A DNA stretch of 64,000 nt from Bombardia bombarda (GCA_030512295.1 JAULSR010000005.1:2542001-2606000); one strand, 5' to 3'; numbered from the stretch's first letter, positions 1 to 12,546 are shown. The notes: generated from the letters alone by a model not told the origin. Program-made: numbers and translations.

Positions 1-903
1 GTCTCATAGCAACGCTAACGATCGAGGGACACCGCGGCCAGATCACAAGCGAAAATACACCGATGATCACGAGGATCGCAACTCGAAGCACCCACGACGC
101 ATGGAAGAAGAACGTCGTGCTAATGACAGCAAGCATGATAAGAAACCCAAGGAAAAGCCGAAGATTGATCCCGAAACCCTGGAGAGATATAAGCAAGACA
201 GACAAAAGGCAGTTGAACGGTTCCAAGATCTCGCAAGGCTTCGCGATGACGAGATAGACTATACCGACAATGAGCAACTTGTGTGGTCTATACTGCGCCC
301 TCTGAAGCTCAATATGGAGAGAATCATGCATTCCAAGGAGCGCTTTCCTGCCGCTAAGGAACGAGCCAAGATCCTAGGCGAGGAGATCCGTACTTTTGGA
401 AAATACCTCGGGCGCCTGCAGACGGAGAGTGCAAGCGAAATTGATAGCTTGGAGCCCAAATTCTGGTATGCTGCTCGCCACCACCTGACGTTATATTTTT
501 GGTTTGCTGACTCTCGTCTAGGGAATTCTTGTCCTCCATCTGGCCCATCGGTGACGTGAGGGTCTCGGGCAAGAGACTACAGAGAATGTTTGGGGATCTC
601 ATGGAAAAGGATAAAAAAGAGGAGGAAAAGGCTAACGATGCAAAGAAACCAAAACATCCGGATCTAGAAGATGGGGAGATCGCTAGCGATCGCGAAGAGA
701 GACGCATTCGAGACCCGTATCGCGATGACCGACGAGAAGAGCGACGCGAAGAGCGGCGCGAGGAGCCTAAACGTCGCAACTACTACGAGAATGGCGATCG
801 CCTCAACTTCCATCGACACCGTCGAGATGGTGACAGAGGGGGGGGGCCTGTCCGCCCTTCGTGGCAGAGCCGCAGCCCTCCTGCTCGGCATAGTCCTTAT
901 TGA
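1..903 (+). CDS. chd1: CHD1-type chromatin remodeler, C-terminal part (5' end outside window)
   Basis: The reading frame is open from base 2, so the gene enters from the left. Exons are 2-465 and 522-903; the 56-bp intron (GTATGC...GTCTAG, branch CTGAC) joins TG+G to give the Trp of KFWEFLSSIWP. The segment RPLKLNMERIMHS...LGRLQTE...FWEFLSSIWP matches the helical C-terminal domain of CHD1 (DUF4208/CHCT), which follows the chromodomain, SNF2 ATPase and SANT-SLIDE regions. Those upstream domains are not in this window. A highly charged tail follows, rich in Arg, Glu and Asp (REERR repeats) and ending ARHSPY. Known for the family: ATP-dependent nucleosome spacing linked to transcription elongation. 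The domain assignment is by pattern recognition; the ATPase part is inferred, not seen. Confidence 0.82.
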
Positions 904-2419
904 GAGTGTACCTGACTGGGAGCTACAAATATCAAATCACCCCACATACTTTTTTGCATTGGTTTGGCGTACAGGCACAGTGGTTACCGGAATTGTCTTT
1001 TTTTTATTTCTATTACGCGGATCCATAAACAACATACCCAGCATTGCATTAACTAAGGGGGAGAATCAGTGACGCGGAGTTCTATGTTAGGAAGCGGGTA
1101 TCATTTAGGACTTTCAGCTTCAGCTTGCGCTGAGAGTCGTGGGGAGGGGGATAGATGGGTAGTCGCATATTAGCGACGGCAAATCATGTTTTAGCGATAC
1201 GGCCAGATGTCGTCGGGAGGAAAGCTTATCTATCTATGCTGTTTGTATGGTAGGGTGTCGTCACATCCATCACCTATTCATTCATACGCACGAAAAAAGA
1301 CGATATGGTAGGGGATGGTGCACGGTTTTGAGAAAAAGACCACGTGGGGGCGTGTGTTTTTATGCTTGTATGTAGCATGGCAGAGAAAGATGCATGCTTG
1401 TTTGTAAAATAACTACCTTACCACCTACCTAAGGTACCTACCGATAGAGGAAACTGTTTAAAAATAACGCAAAAAGAAAGTTATAGGGACAGTAGCGTCC
1501 TTAATGCCACTCGTAGCAGCTTAGTCCATTAGTAGAGTATTTGGTCGCGAAAGGAGTATCCTCATCCGCTAACATTGGATATACTTACGCAAACTACCTA
1601 AAATACAGCACTCAATACAGTAAGTATTTGCTACATTCCCGAGATACAGATCAAATATATACATGAGATGGACTAGATACATACACAAAGCAACGTCCGA
1701 CATCGTCCGATCTCTACCCTTGCTCTATTTTAGCACCAGTTACTATTTGCCGTCTTGTCTTGGCCGGCTACAGCAGGTACAAGCTTCCATGATATCCCCA
1801 CACCCAAAAGACAAAGCCTACCACAATGAATATAAGGCTTCAGTCGACCTTGCATGTTTTCCGAAAAGAAGAGATAATAATATGGAAATACCAGAATGTG
1901 GAAATATGCCTCCCTTCCACTGGATGCACCGTGCAACCAGATTTTTGACCTAAATAAATATATGTACGTATGCTATGATATACACGGGTATATTTGTTGT
2001 TTGTTGTCCTCGCGGCGCCAAAATTCTGCGAGTTTGCCTCCCTGCCTGCCACCTGACCAAGACCTCCCCCCCCCTTTTTTGTCGTCATCTCTTGAGTACG
2101 AGAGACGCAGTAAATGTAAGAAATAAAAATAAAAGTGAGCAAAACTCGAAGAGCAATGATATACCAATGGAGAGTGTTTATCCTTCTGCACCGTTTTGAA
2201 CCCCGAAAATATTGCTCTTCGTATACAGTGGTTTATGAATGAAATAAACATCTTGGCACTGTGAAGGGCCAAGAAGGAGAAAAAGAGCACAGATGCAAAC
2301 TCATGCCGAGCAAGGCTGGCATTTGCTTTGCGAAGAAACATGATACATTTCACCATAGAATGTAAAAATGCAGCATATTGTACTCCCGTACAGAAGAATA
2401 CAATCAGATGATAAATGCC
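904..2419. other. Intergenic, convergent 3' ends
   Basis: This lies between the stop of the CHD1-like gene (+) and the stop of the sirtuin gene (-), so both 3' UTRs fall here. Only short, low-quality open frames are present. Near 1419-1441 there is a TACCTA/AAGGTACC motif of the kind scattered through the window. No tRNA, repeat array or mobile element was seen. Confidence 0.6.
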
Positions 2420-4416
2420 CTAGTCAATCAAATGACCCATGCTTCGAGGCTTTGACTCGGGTGAGATGGTGACCAGCGTCTCGTAGTTGATGACTGGAGT
2501 ACGCGGCGAACTGGATCCAGCACGAAGGGGAAGTTCGGTGCTCGGCAGCACGACCTCCCCCTTCAGAGGGGCTGAGTCTCGTATCTTTATTTTTGGGCGA
2601 AGCGAAGGCAAGGCCGGAGCGGTGCTTTTTGGTATATCAGACACAGCTTGCTTTATGGAGGCTGCCTTGCCGCTGGCTGTCACCAGTTTTGTGGCCTTGA
2701 ATGTCTGATTGAGCGTATTTTGGGGTTTGGCCGCCGCCTCCCGGCCCTTCTTGGACTGCCGGGGCTTTCTCTGCGCAGCCAGCATAATTTTTGCAGGGGC
2801 AGAAGTGCCAGGCGCTTTGGGTTTGGAAGAGCTAGGGCTGTTAAAAATAAGCCTGGTCTGTTTTCCCTTTGCGTTGGCTGGCGGTTTCGCCAGTGGAAGC
2901 GGGCTCCGGGGTTTGGGGCTCGCGCTGGGCGTTGGAATGCCCCCTTGGCTACCTATTTGGACTTGCTCGACAAGCTTCGATTTAAGATCGGCGGGGGGTT
3001 GGTCGTCTCCTTGGGAGATTTCCGAGCTCGCATCTGGGGTATGCTTGCGCTTGAGCCCGCGCGTAAGCTCAACGTCGAGCCTATCGCGCCATAAGCCAGT
3101 CTTCATTTGCTTCTCCTTCTGCCCAATGACCATGTAGGAATCCATCTCTCCTATATCATCGTTCCATGGTGGAAGTCCAACCAGCTCGGCAACATCGTCA
3201 CAGCTCCCACGAACCACCAAATCCCAGCAATCCTTGAATTCGGCGCCTTGGGGCTCGGGGTCGATGTTGATCCAGGCGGTAAGACCATCGCGTCTGCTCC
3301 TAGTCAAGCGGCACATCTCCTTGACAATCTTTCGCACGCCGGGGATTTTCAGACTGGTGCCCACCACAATGACTGCATCGGGCACCCTCCGGAGATCGGC
3401 TTTTGAGACATTGCCGATGGCTTCTTCGTCGGGGTTATATTCGTTGTAGAGAACAATGCGAGGTCGCAACCGGCCAATGCCATGGCTTCGCTTCCCGGCG
3501 AAGGCAGTTCGCACCTCGTCCTGTTCCTTGCACTTCTCGCAGAGGGGGGGTTCGGGGCCGTCGAAAAGCGAGGCATTGAAGGCCTCGAGATGGCCGCATT
3601 TGGTGCACACCATCTTCTCAAGTCCACCATGGAGTTGAATGGTTGTCGGCCAAGGGCCCTTTCGTTGCAAGGGCACGTTTGTTTTTAGTGGCTCCATCTG
3701 GGTATCGATGCTATCAATGTTCTGGGTATAGAGACGCATGAGGCGGCCTTCCTGGGCCAGGGCCGCCAACATGTGGTGGAAGGGGGTCGGCTTGGCCTTT
3801 GACGTCAGGTGGGCCAATTCGCGAACCATGGTGTGGAAGGACGTGGTTGAATCCTCGTGTTTGTAAACGGACGCGTCAAAAAGGTGTTTCCCTGACGATT
3901 TGAGTTTATGCTGGCCACGTAGGGTAGTGAATAGACCGGTTGAGGAGCGAAAGTCGGGAACTGAAGGCGCACCAGTCAGCAGGATGACGGGGAGGGGGTT
4001 AGAAGACACGTACTACCAGCCGAGACGGATATGCCAGCGCCGGCGATGACGACAATCTTCTTCTTTTTGCGCAAAGAGGTGAGAAGTCTGGCGAAAGGCC
4101 CCTGATGTTGATCTTGATCTGGGTGGGCAATCAGGTCAATATACTCGGTTGTCCTGGGCCTCGGGGGTGCTGCTACACGACGTCGCTTTGGTGGAGGTCC
4201 GTCGGTCCGTACTTGGATTTCGGCGGCATCATCTGCTATGTCCGAAAGCTTCAGCGGTGAGGCGCTCCCGGACGCGGCAGAGCTGGAGGACGAGGGAGAA
4301 GGGTATCTCTTGGAGGCGTCAAGTAGGAGAGGCGTCGGCGGGAGCGACGGCGACTGAGACAACATGGAAAGCGGCGAAGAAGGAGGTGACGACGGCTGGG
4401 GTCGTAGACACTCCAT
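2420..4416 (-). CDS. hst4: Sirtuin, Hst3/Hst4-type NAD+-dependent protein deacetylase
   Basis: Exons are 4416-4014 and 3960-2420, 647 aa. The 53-bp intron (GTACGT...TTCAG) splits the Ile codon of SAGIPDFRS, and using that donor restores the sirtuin motif exactly. Visible motifs are GAGIS (about residue 126), IPDFRS (135), TQNID (about 232), catalytic HG in QLHGGLEK (about 264), a CxxC...CxxC zinc ribbon (CTKC and CEKC), then GRLRPRIVLYNE and VVGTSLK. The GRLRPxIVLY and GTSLKxxGV wording resembles the Hst3/Hst4 class, which removes H3K56 acetylation in yeasts. The ATG at 4416 has a good context (gccATGG); upstream in-frame codons lack an ATG. A Ser/Pro-rich N-tail with PPKRRR and a Pro/Lys-rich C-tail of about 270 aa suggest nuclear location. 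Family membership is firm; the exact subclass is inferred. Confidence 0.88.
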
Positions 4417-5904
4417 GGCTTTGCGGGCTCGAGGGGAAATGGGTAAATGCGCAAGGGCAGGCAGAACTGAGTCCAATTGCGCGTGCGCGGAGAAGGCGGT
4501 AGAGGAGTAAAAAAGAGAAGAGCGAGGGCGGGCTCTATGCTCTAGCTCGGAGGTAAAGAGAGGGAGAGTGGAGGGTGCAAACGCGGGCTCGGGGTGTTAT
4601 ATCATGATTGGAGATTGATTGGTTTAGGTTTAGGCTTTCTGCTTTTCCATGGATGCAAAAAGATGGACAATGCGGCAACGGGGACCAGGTGTCCAAGGTA
4701 TGGTGGACCTGGGTCGCGCATCCAACGCGTTGAGTTACCTACCTTAGGTATATATAAGGTAAGGTAGTCTAGGTTTGCGCCCGTGGGGAAGCGGAGACAA
4801 AGAGGTGAGTGTGTTGCGTGTGCGTTGGGAGCCGGTTGTTTGATCTTTGGTGACGAGAAAAATGGAGGCGATGGAATGCAGAAAGACGAGTCGACGTTCT
4901 TTGCCGGGGCGCTGCTGAGGGAAAGGGAGGGAGGGCCTGAGGGGGCAGACGCCGCCCCACCGAAACAGCAACACCAGCTCAGCTCAAGACAAACAATGGC
5001 AAAATACCGTACCTTACTTCAGCTACTATATCCAGTACTGGGTATGTCCTCTGACGTAAGAAGATACACAGTACACTTGAACAAGCCCACACCGAATAAT
5101 TGGTCTTTGCTGCAATAAAATCATTATAAGAAGTAATTATCGCTTTCGGTAGAAACGCATTCCGAAAGGAAAACCTGTCCTTTCTCCGTGACGATAGCGC
5201 CCTGTATCATTGATCTGCGAAACGCTTGGGCCGCGGGACAGTAGGTAACATTTCATGCTGCTGGGTCACTGGGTGAGTTTGGGCGTCGTTGCCCGGAGAC
5301 AGGAGAAAGCTCCATTTTAATCAGGACAGTGACTTGGTACATGTACCTCCAGCCTCTCAGCCTCAGTGTGGCTCATGCAGGGGTGTCTGGGCAGGTCTGC
5401 TTGGAGAATAAGCGAAGTGGATCGTGGATCATGGTCAAGGGTGCCCGGGCCATCCATGCACAGTTGCACACTCACACCCATTGGACAGCAGCAGTCGTGA
5501 ACTACGAAGAACGGACATCAACCTTCTTGACGACGAGAGCAGGCACGCATCGTGATGAATCCCCTCAGTCGTCTTGTTTCATAACGAGACTTGCAGGCTC
5601 CAGCTTCTGCTGCTGCTCCTTGCCCTCTTTTTACTTTCTGGAGTGGACTTCATTCTCGCGTGTGGTTCCCATCCTGTTCGATTGGGTTTGGAGCTTCATC
5701 TCATTCAAGTTTCGACACATGCTGTGAACGATATACTGCAGGCTACACCGCCAGCTGCACCCGCATACCTACTTCACGTGTAGAAGTTATCGTGGTCTTT
5801 GTTGCAAGCGAAATCAGGGAATGGTTGGCCAGATTAGCAACGGTTTCTGCGAGTTCTGAACCCAAGGCCACCCCCCCCCCCCATCTCCCCACTGTACATC
5901 ACCC
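4417..5904. promoter_or_regulatory. Divergent promoter region of the sirtuin and Med16 genes
   Basis: The two flanking genes are transcribed away from each other, so this 1.5 kb must contain both promoters and 5' UTRs. At 4735-4772 there is a TACCTACCTTAGGTATATATAAGGT-like block holding a TATATAA element. A run of 12 C lies at 5871-5882, just 22 bp before the Med16 ATG. No convincing additional gene was found. Confidence 0.5.
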
Positions 5905-8900
5905 ATGAGCTCCCACGCCCACGCTCACGCTCACGCCATGACAATGCAGTCAATGCAGTCCATGCAGTCCATGCAGTCCATGCAGTCCATGCCGGCCATG
6001 CAACCCCTTCTTCTGGACGATACCATGGCTGTCGATGGAGCCATGCACGTCATGGATGGCGACATGGCTCTCGACGAGGTCGACCTCTTTGGTGATCCTG
6101 TCATGGACGACACGCTGACCTTAACCTCTCGCCCTGCCCCCGCCAAGCAGCTCCAGCGCCGGCTGGACGAGCTACGCACCCGTGGTTGTTACCAGGGCAT
6201 CGCCTGGTCCAGACAGGGCACCATCGCCTCCATCTCCAAAGATGGCCAGACTATCGAGCTGCGTTTCTTGCGCTGTCGTCCACATGATGCCTCCTGGGGC
6301 CTGAGTGAGCCCTATTCACTGCCTCCTCCAAACGCTCTGAGCCCTCCTGCTGGCATCATCACTCACCTGGCCTGGGCCGCCACCTCTAGTCCCGAGCTGG
6401 CCGTCATCGACTCGGTTGGCCGCATCAGCATTTTGAGCTTTGGCATCACCCTCAACAGGGCCTACAACCTCCGCAAGTGGGACGCCGATCCCGTTGACGA
6501 CCTACATGCTGTCGTTGGCTGCTACTGGCTGCCCCTGCGAATGTCCAACAGACAGTTCAACGTCATCTATGGACCTGCCGTCTGGAGCCAGCCCCAGACC
6601 CAGTCCCAGTCACACGCAGACTACAAGTACCAGACCAATACCTATCCGGCATTCGGCCCCTGGCATCCCAATCATGGCAAGAGCGCACTGCTGTGCGTCA
6701 CAACTAATGGACTACTGAAACTGATATTCTCGCAAAACAACAACCGGGTCGAAGAGACAGCTCTCGAACTTGAGAGCGTGACCTCGTCAGACGACTCTAT
6801 CACCCATGCATCACTATGCTCAGACATCAAGGACACGCTTCTGATCGCGTTTGCGACAACCTCAAAGCAGCTAAGAGTTGTGCGGGCCTCCATCCAGTGG
6901 GGCTTGCCTCAAAACGCCGCCGATAAACAGGCGCCTCCTGGGAGCATTCACTTGACCCCGGTGCTCAGAGAGAGGCATGTGGCCGTATCCAGCTGGGTTG
7001 GTCCAAGTGAGTCAACATTGGATGCCTCAATGGCTCAGTTGTCGCACATTGAGGTCCTCCCTTCTGTTCCACGTACTTCACCTGTGGCAATAGCCGCTCC
7101 CGCCGCCGTCCTCACCGTGCGGTCCTACCTGCCATCCGACACTTCTCCATATGGCCAAGAAAGCCAGAGCATCCTTGATCGGTGGGAAATAGTGAGCGAT
7201 CAAGAGCAGGCTGTACACCCAGCTTTTGAGCAGTTGGGCCCCAAAAATAGCGCAACATCTCCCCCAGTAAGTTCCATGTGGTAGCAACCTAGTGATGCAG
7301 TCCCACTGCCGTACTGACCCAGCTAGACCATGACCCGCCTACGCAAACTCGAGCCTATCATTCTGCCCAAGATTATTGTTTCCATCCATACAATGCAGCT
7401 GGGTAGAGTCTTGTGTTTTGCCTTCAGCGATGGCACCGTCCAGTACCGTGATCGCTTTACAATGAATGAGATCTATAACGAGCAAGATCTTAACGCTGTT
7501 ACGAGTCTTCACCAAATAGGATTCCAGTTTGTGGACGAGACTCCATGTAAGTGCCCGCCGCCACTTGGCCAGTCAACTGGAATACATACTCATATAACAT
7601 GATGTACAGGTCTACAGGTCGCTTTTTCCCCCACAAACTGCTCTTTTGTACAGATTTGTGAGGATGGAGAGATCAGATGGAACAGCTTGCATTATGTCAT
7701 GGATGATCCTAATACAGCACTTCAAGACAGTAGGTCATTGCCTCTTGGCGCTGTAATGGTAAAATGTTGAAGTTAACTTCAAATTAGGTCGTCGGTACAG
7801 CGCCATCTTGGCAGCTTTAAGTGTCGCCATGTCAACGGTTGCAATATACCAGACCAACGGTGATGACCTTCTGGCCATCGGTCGGCTCTTCGTCCAAAAT
7901 CAAGGTGCGTACACCTTGTTGGCTCATATCCAATGTGGTTTCAAACAACGTCAACTGATACAAGGCTTAGATTTCGCGTATGCCTGGATAAGGGAGATGG
8001 TCAACATGCTCAAGACCCCCGTGGACTACTCTGAAGAGCGTTACCATGACCAGCTAGTACGAAACCACCACCTACAGCTCAACCTAAGCATTCTAAATCA
8101 TCTCGGATTTCGGGGAGAGTTCAAGCCTCGTACCTTTGGCGGCAAGTTCGCCTTCTTAGCGCTAAATGTCAGGAATATCGTCATCCTCATCACTATTGCG
8201 ACTGCCGCTCCCCCAATTACCTCGCTAGGCTCTCACAAGGAGAAGCTGAACCCTTTAGATGAGCCCGAGGTAGTCGACGCCTTAGCTGGCTGCGTAAAAT
8301 GGGCAGTTGATCTGCTCTCTTGGATGACGGATTGCTTACTTCAGCTTGCCGACGATCCCGCTTTCATGAGCATACTGTCGGATCCGAAACGGTTCACGGA
8401 GCTGGCAGCTTTCCTACGCGCTCGCGGCGATCCATCCCTATACTTCCTGCTAGCCTCATCGACCCGCGGACTCTTGTACGCTGCATGCCGCCGGCTGGGA
8501 CATCTCGAAGTAGTAAGCACTCGTGCGTCCAACCACATTTCGGAGGTCAAGGCGCACACTCCGAAAGATGGTGATTCCACCACAGCATCCACCCTTCGCC
8601 CACCGTCAGCCCTCTACCACGCCTACCAGAAGATGGAGCGCTACATCAGCTCCAGTCTGATCAAGGTGTCGGAGTTCGAGACCCTCCTCAAATCTCTTAG
8701 TCAGGAGATAAGGAAGAACTACCAGGTAAACCTCCCTAACATCCCTGCCTTGCACAAAACCCAAATGCCAGGGACTGGGCAGGGTCAGACCGGAGGACCC
8801 AATGCCCAAGAGAAAATAATCAGGCGCTGCGAGCTAGACATACTGCTAGCGTCCAATCCACCGCCCATCTTCCGCGAGGTGCTCCTCAAGTTCTTCACCA

Positions 8901-9343
8901 GCAGCCTGCCGGCCTTTCGAAGCCAGACGGACCCGGCCGGGCTCTATTTCAGCAACTTTGACCTGCTGGAAGTGGAAGACGAAGAAGCGAGCCTGGCGGC
9001 GAAGAAGGCGGCAGGGAAGCGTGTTGATGTATTTAAGCGCATTGAGCTATATGCCAATGGGAGAGATGTGACGACTGCGGCGGCGGGTACCGGAGGTATC
9101 AGTACCACGGTTGCTGCTTTCAAAAATGGATCGCCGAGGGGTGGTGGACAGACAGCAGCTGGGCATGGAGGTGGTGGCAACGACGCTTCGGGCCCCCTCT
9201 GGCGGCGCTGCGTCCGCTGCGCAGCCGTCATGGAGGATGTCACTGTGCAGAAGCCGGGATTCACATTTGTCGTAGCGCAGCAAAGGAAATGTGCGTGCGG
9301 TGGAAACTGGAGTCTATTGCCCAAGAGTTCGATCAACTTGTAG
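5905..9343 (+). CDS. med16: Mediator complex subunit 16 (Med16/Sin4)
   Basis: A tail-module Mediator subunit that connects activators to RNA polymerase II. Proposed exons are 5905-7266, 7327-7546, 7610-7729, 7788-7904 and 7971-9343, 1063 aa. All introns are 58-66 bp GT-AG. The fourth (7905-7970) is 66 bp without a stop, so it could be read through; splicing gives VQNQDFAYAWIREM, which fits the family better. Motifs are a His-Ala and Met-Gln-Ser N-terminus, LDELRTRGCYQGIAWSRQG (WD-like N domain), VDYSEERYHDQLVRN and LSILNHLGF in the helical part, and a C-terminal zinc ribbon (CVRC...CACGGNW). The ATG at 5905 is the first in frame after the C tract. Identification is by these conserved strings; splice sites were inferred by frame and consensus. 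Confidence 0.87.
5944..5988 (+). repeat. 9-bp tandem repeat, 5 copies, in med16 coding start
   Basis: Five copies of ATGCAGTC(A/C) encode (Met-Gln-Ser)x5 directly after a His-Ala dipeptide run (5911-5937). Each unit starts with an in-frame ATG, so several possible start codons lie in a row. Unit length is a multiple of three, so copy-number change would keep the frame. Confidence 0.9.
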
Positions 9344-9999
9344 TAGTATGCCTAGAGTACCATACCTAGGTAGGCAGACGGTTTGATTGGTGGTGAGAAC
9401 GAGGGAGAGGATTACCTAGTTGTTCAGTAGATCAGCGGTAGATGATAGTATACCAGGTAGTACTTAGTCAGCATGGTGGTTTATGTAGACCAGTCAGTAC
9501 ATTATAGTTGTTGAGCTGTTGATAAGCGCCGATGCACAACGTGAATCATGGCATGTGGTGGTAGTAGTCTGTGGAGTGTCAAGGGAGAGCCAATACAGAC
9601 GGAAAAGAATGGGTCCGTATCTTCTGGATCATAGTTGACCGGGAGAGGAGGGCGGTAGACAATACCAAGTTTGGAGATTTGGTGATCAGACACGGTATAT
9701 AATAGCCAAGGTGGTCAATAGTTTGGCTTCAGTGAATTATTGCCTGATGAACCGACTTCTGTACCGAATAACCCGTTGAGGGATATTGCATTCGGGAGGA
9801 TATAGCAACAACGTGGTATACTTTGAATGGAAAATTGCCCCACCTTTCTTCCGAGTCACTACCAAAAAGAAAAAAAGGAAAGAAACCAAGGTGACGCCTC
9901 CCACATCGACTCCAGATATGCAATAGCGTGACAGGGGTTTTCGATGGACTTTGTTGATGTTGCGAGTTCTCTGTTGTGACTATTCACAAAGTATCAACT
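9344..9999. other. Intergenic, convergent 3' ends of med16 and the DUF3500 gene
   Basis: Contains 3' UTR sequence of both neighbours. TACCTAGGTAGG motifs occur at 9359-9373 and near 9413. No gene-like reading frame was found. Confidence 0.6.
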
Positions 10000-11318
10000 T
10001 CACCCCTCCCAGACAAAGGCCTGCTCACCCCCTGATATCAAGGGCCTCAACGCCATGCCGTAGTCACCAGCATTGGGTGTGCGCAGGAGGGTGTGGATAT
10101 GAAACTTTGCGGGCTCGGCATTGGTCAAGAAGACGCCCGAGTGGTGATCGAACTCGACAATGACGACAGGGCTCTGCAGGCGGTAGTAGAAGGGGTCGGC
10201 GTCGCCGTAGCCGCCGATCCACGAGAAGTACGTCTCGTGGAACCAGTCCTGTATCTTCCGCAGGCGGATGGCGCGGGCGCGGGCGGGCAGGTAGAGCAGG
10301 TACTGCTCGAGGATGGCGACGACGAGCTCCTGCTGGGCGGGGGCCATGTCGGACACGAGGATGCCCTCGTAGGGCACGATGCGGTTGTCGCGGTAGGCGC
10401 CGCAGAGGTGGCGTTGGTCGTCGTGGTTCCACCGGCCGTGGGGCATGGCCGGGTCCTTGAGCAGCTTGAAGGTCTGCGCGTCGGCCTGCTGCGCGGGAGG
10501 CAGGCTCTGCATCAGGGCGAGGCCGAGGCGCTCCTCGTCGTGCAGGATGCGGGTGCCCTTGTAGCGGCCCTCGTCGATCATGTTGGGCTCGGCGCCGGTG
10601 AACCAGGGCGAGATGACGACCTGGGTCTTGTGGAGGAAGATGTTGAGGCAGAGGTGGTGGCCGTAGAAGGAGAAGCCCCAGGGCTTGTCGGCCGCGGGCT
10701 CGCCAAAGAGCACAAGGTTGTACGAGTGCTCGCTGCACACGCGCGGGGCCTGCACCAGGTCGCCGAGGAAGCCGTTGATGCGCATAGCGCCCACGGCCTT
10801 GGCGTAGCCCTCGGGCGACAGCGTGGCCTCGAGCACGGCCAGGGCAGCGTTGCGCACCTCGGGCGTGAGCTCGTCTAGGCGGATGCCCTTGTCGCTGAGG
10901 AGGAACTCGGGGTTGGACCACGACCGCCACTCGGGCGAGTCGATGTGGTAGCGCACCACGGCCAGCTGCTGCGGCGAGAGCTTGGATACCAGCGTCTTAG
11001 CCGCCGACGTGATCTCCTGAATCGGCATCCCCTCGTCTTGGAGCTCAAAGAGATTCGGACGCACATGTCCTTGGAAAGAGTGTAAGTCATGGGCGTAGAG
11101 GGTAAACAGGGTAAAAACACACCGTCGCTTGTGACGCCTTTAAAAGGCTCCTGGAAGAGCTTCCTCCAGTGCAGATACAGGGCATGAAGCCACGGGGGCA
11201 TGCCGCCTTGGATGAAGGCCTGGGCATATTCGTGCGCATCCTGCTTCTGCATCGTCGTGAAGCGCGGGATGCTCAGATCCGGCAGGTGCTGGCGATATTC
11301 TCCATCTGCGCCTGCCAT
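10000..11318 (-). CDS. DUF3500 family protein, function unknown
   Basis: Exons are 11318-11123 and 11069-10000, 421 aa. The 53-bp intron (GTGTGT...TTCCAAG) is preceded by SDG and followed by HVRPNLFELQDEG. The ATG at 11318 (aagATGG, MAGADGEYR) is the first in frame; the frame stays open further upstream but without an ATG. The pattern LSPQQLAVVRYHIDSPEW, RLDELTPEVRNAALAVLEATLS, LVLFGEPAADKPWGFSFYGHH, then PAQQADAQ and a C-terminal FDHHSGVF matches DUF3500, a family of uncharacterised bacterial and fungal proteins. No signal peptide or membrane segment is visible. Strong G/C third-position bias sets it apart from the AT-richer flanks. A biochemical role cannot be assigned. Confidence 0.82.
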
Positions 11319-12465
11319 CTTGGAAGACTCCCTAAACTTACCTGGATTGTCTTGTGGGGTGAGTAAAACCAAGACAGAAAAAATTTACTCCAATCTGACT
11401 GACGCTGGTCTTGTCTTGTCGAGTCGTCGACAAAGAAAATAGCTTTGCGAGGAAAGGCTCTTTCCACTTGGAGGGGTACCACCACACTATGGATCCAGCT
11501 GGCTGGTATGTACTGTACCGTCATACCTGCCTTGCCTGAAAGGCTGAAGCTCTCTTCTGCCGGCGGTTGAATTGTCGCCGAGGTGTAGGGGTAAAACGTT
11601 GACCCGGAGAAAGCTGCGAGCCCGCGAACTTGGGCCCTGAAGATTAAAGAAGCGGGACGGCATCCCCAGCTCGAGGTGGAGGAAGGTGGAGGTCGACTGA
11701 AGATGGGGAATGGAATTCCCCTCTCCCCTCCCTTTCCCCGCCCCTGATCATTCTTGCATGGAATAACCCTGCACTACCCGCATCGAAGCATGGTACTGTA
11801 CCGTGCAGGTCTGCAGGACAGGTGGTGCTCTTCGCCCCCTTTATGGCAATCTTCACACAATCGTCGCCAACACAATAATACTTGATTCCAGTGTTGTGGG
11901 GGTTATGGTCGGGTTTTGAATTTATGGGTGTTCAGCTACCGCTGGATGTGCTAGATAGGGGAATCAACTCCAGCATCCCCTGAGGTAATCGAACACAAAT
12001 CCCACAACCCGAAAACCCCCCATTGTCAAAAATTTTTCTCAAGTCCTGCCGTCAAATAACTGCTAACGGCGGGGAACGTCAGTACGGGTCAGGATAAGCT
12101 ATGGGCTTGGAAACAGCACGATAAGTGACGTGACTGTTCCCCAGGAGACGCGACCAGCCAAGCCCAAGGCGTCGTCACAACAACGCCAACCTCAATCAAG
12201 TGTTGTGAAGAAGTCCTAGAGAACATCTTCGAGTGGATCCTCCTCTGTCCAAAGTATGAAATGTAAGCGTATGGCCATAGAGAAGTTAAACGGGGGAAAG
12301 AAAACACATACCGGCCGAGTCCGAGACGCTGGCTCCGGAGCAAAGTCGCCTCTGCCGCGTCCTTCTCCATCATCATGGTCGGCACAATGCGACGACGGAG
12401 TTCCAGGCATGTCGCGCTTACTATCGCGCTTATCTCCTTCAGAAAGGATCCCACTTGATGGGACT

Positions 12466-12546
12466 GGCAGCGGGTGGAGAGGCATTGTTGAAGCCTCCTT
12501 CCGTGCCTCTCCACGAGGCTTCAACAATGCCTCTCCACCCGCTGCC
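12466..12546. repeat. Perfect 32-bp inverted repeat with 17-nt loop
   Basis: The left arm 12466-12497 and right arm 12515-12546 are exact reverse complements over all 32 bases; the loop is 12498-12514. A transcript of either strand would fold into a very stable hairpin. The loop contains an 11-base string (TGCCTCTCCAC) that recurs inside the right arm at 12528-12538, suggesting local duplication. No transposase or target-site duplication is evident. Confidence 0.92.

Noticed and set aside
10064..10930. Long open frames in other phases and on the opposite strand of the DUF3500 gene
   Set aside because: They are high-GC shadows of the real coding strand, with Arg/Pro/Ala or Val/Gly-biased composition.
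11325..11360. GTAAGT upstream of the DUF3500 ATG as a coding intron donor
   Set aside because: The nearest acceptors are 22-33 nt away, too short; the sequence is treated as 5' UTR.
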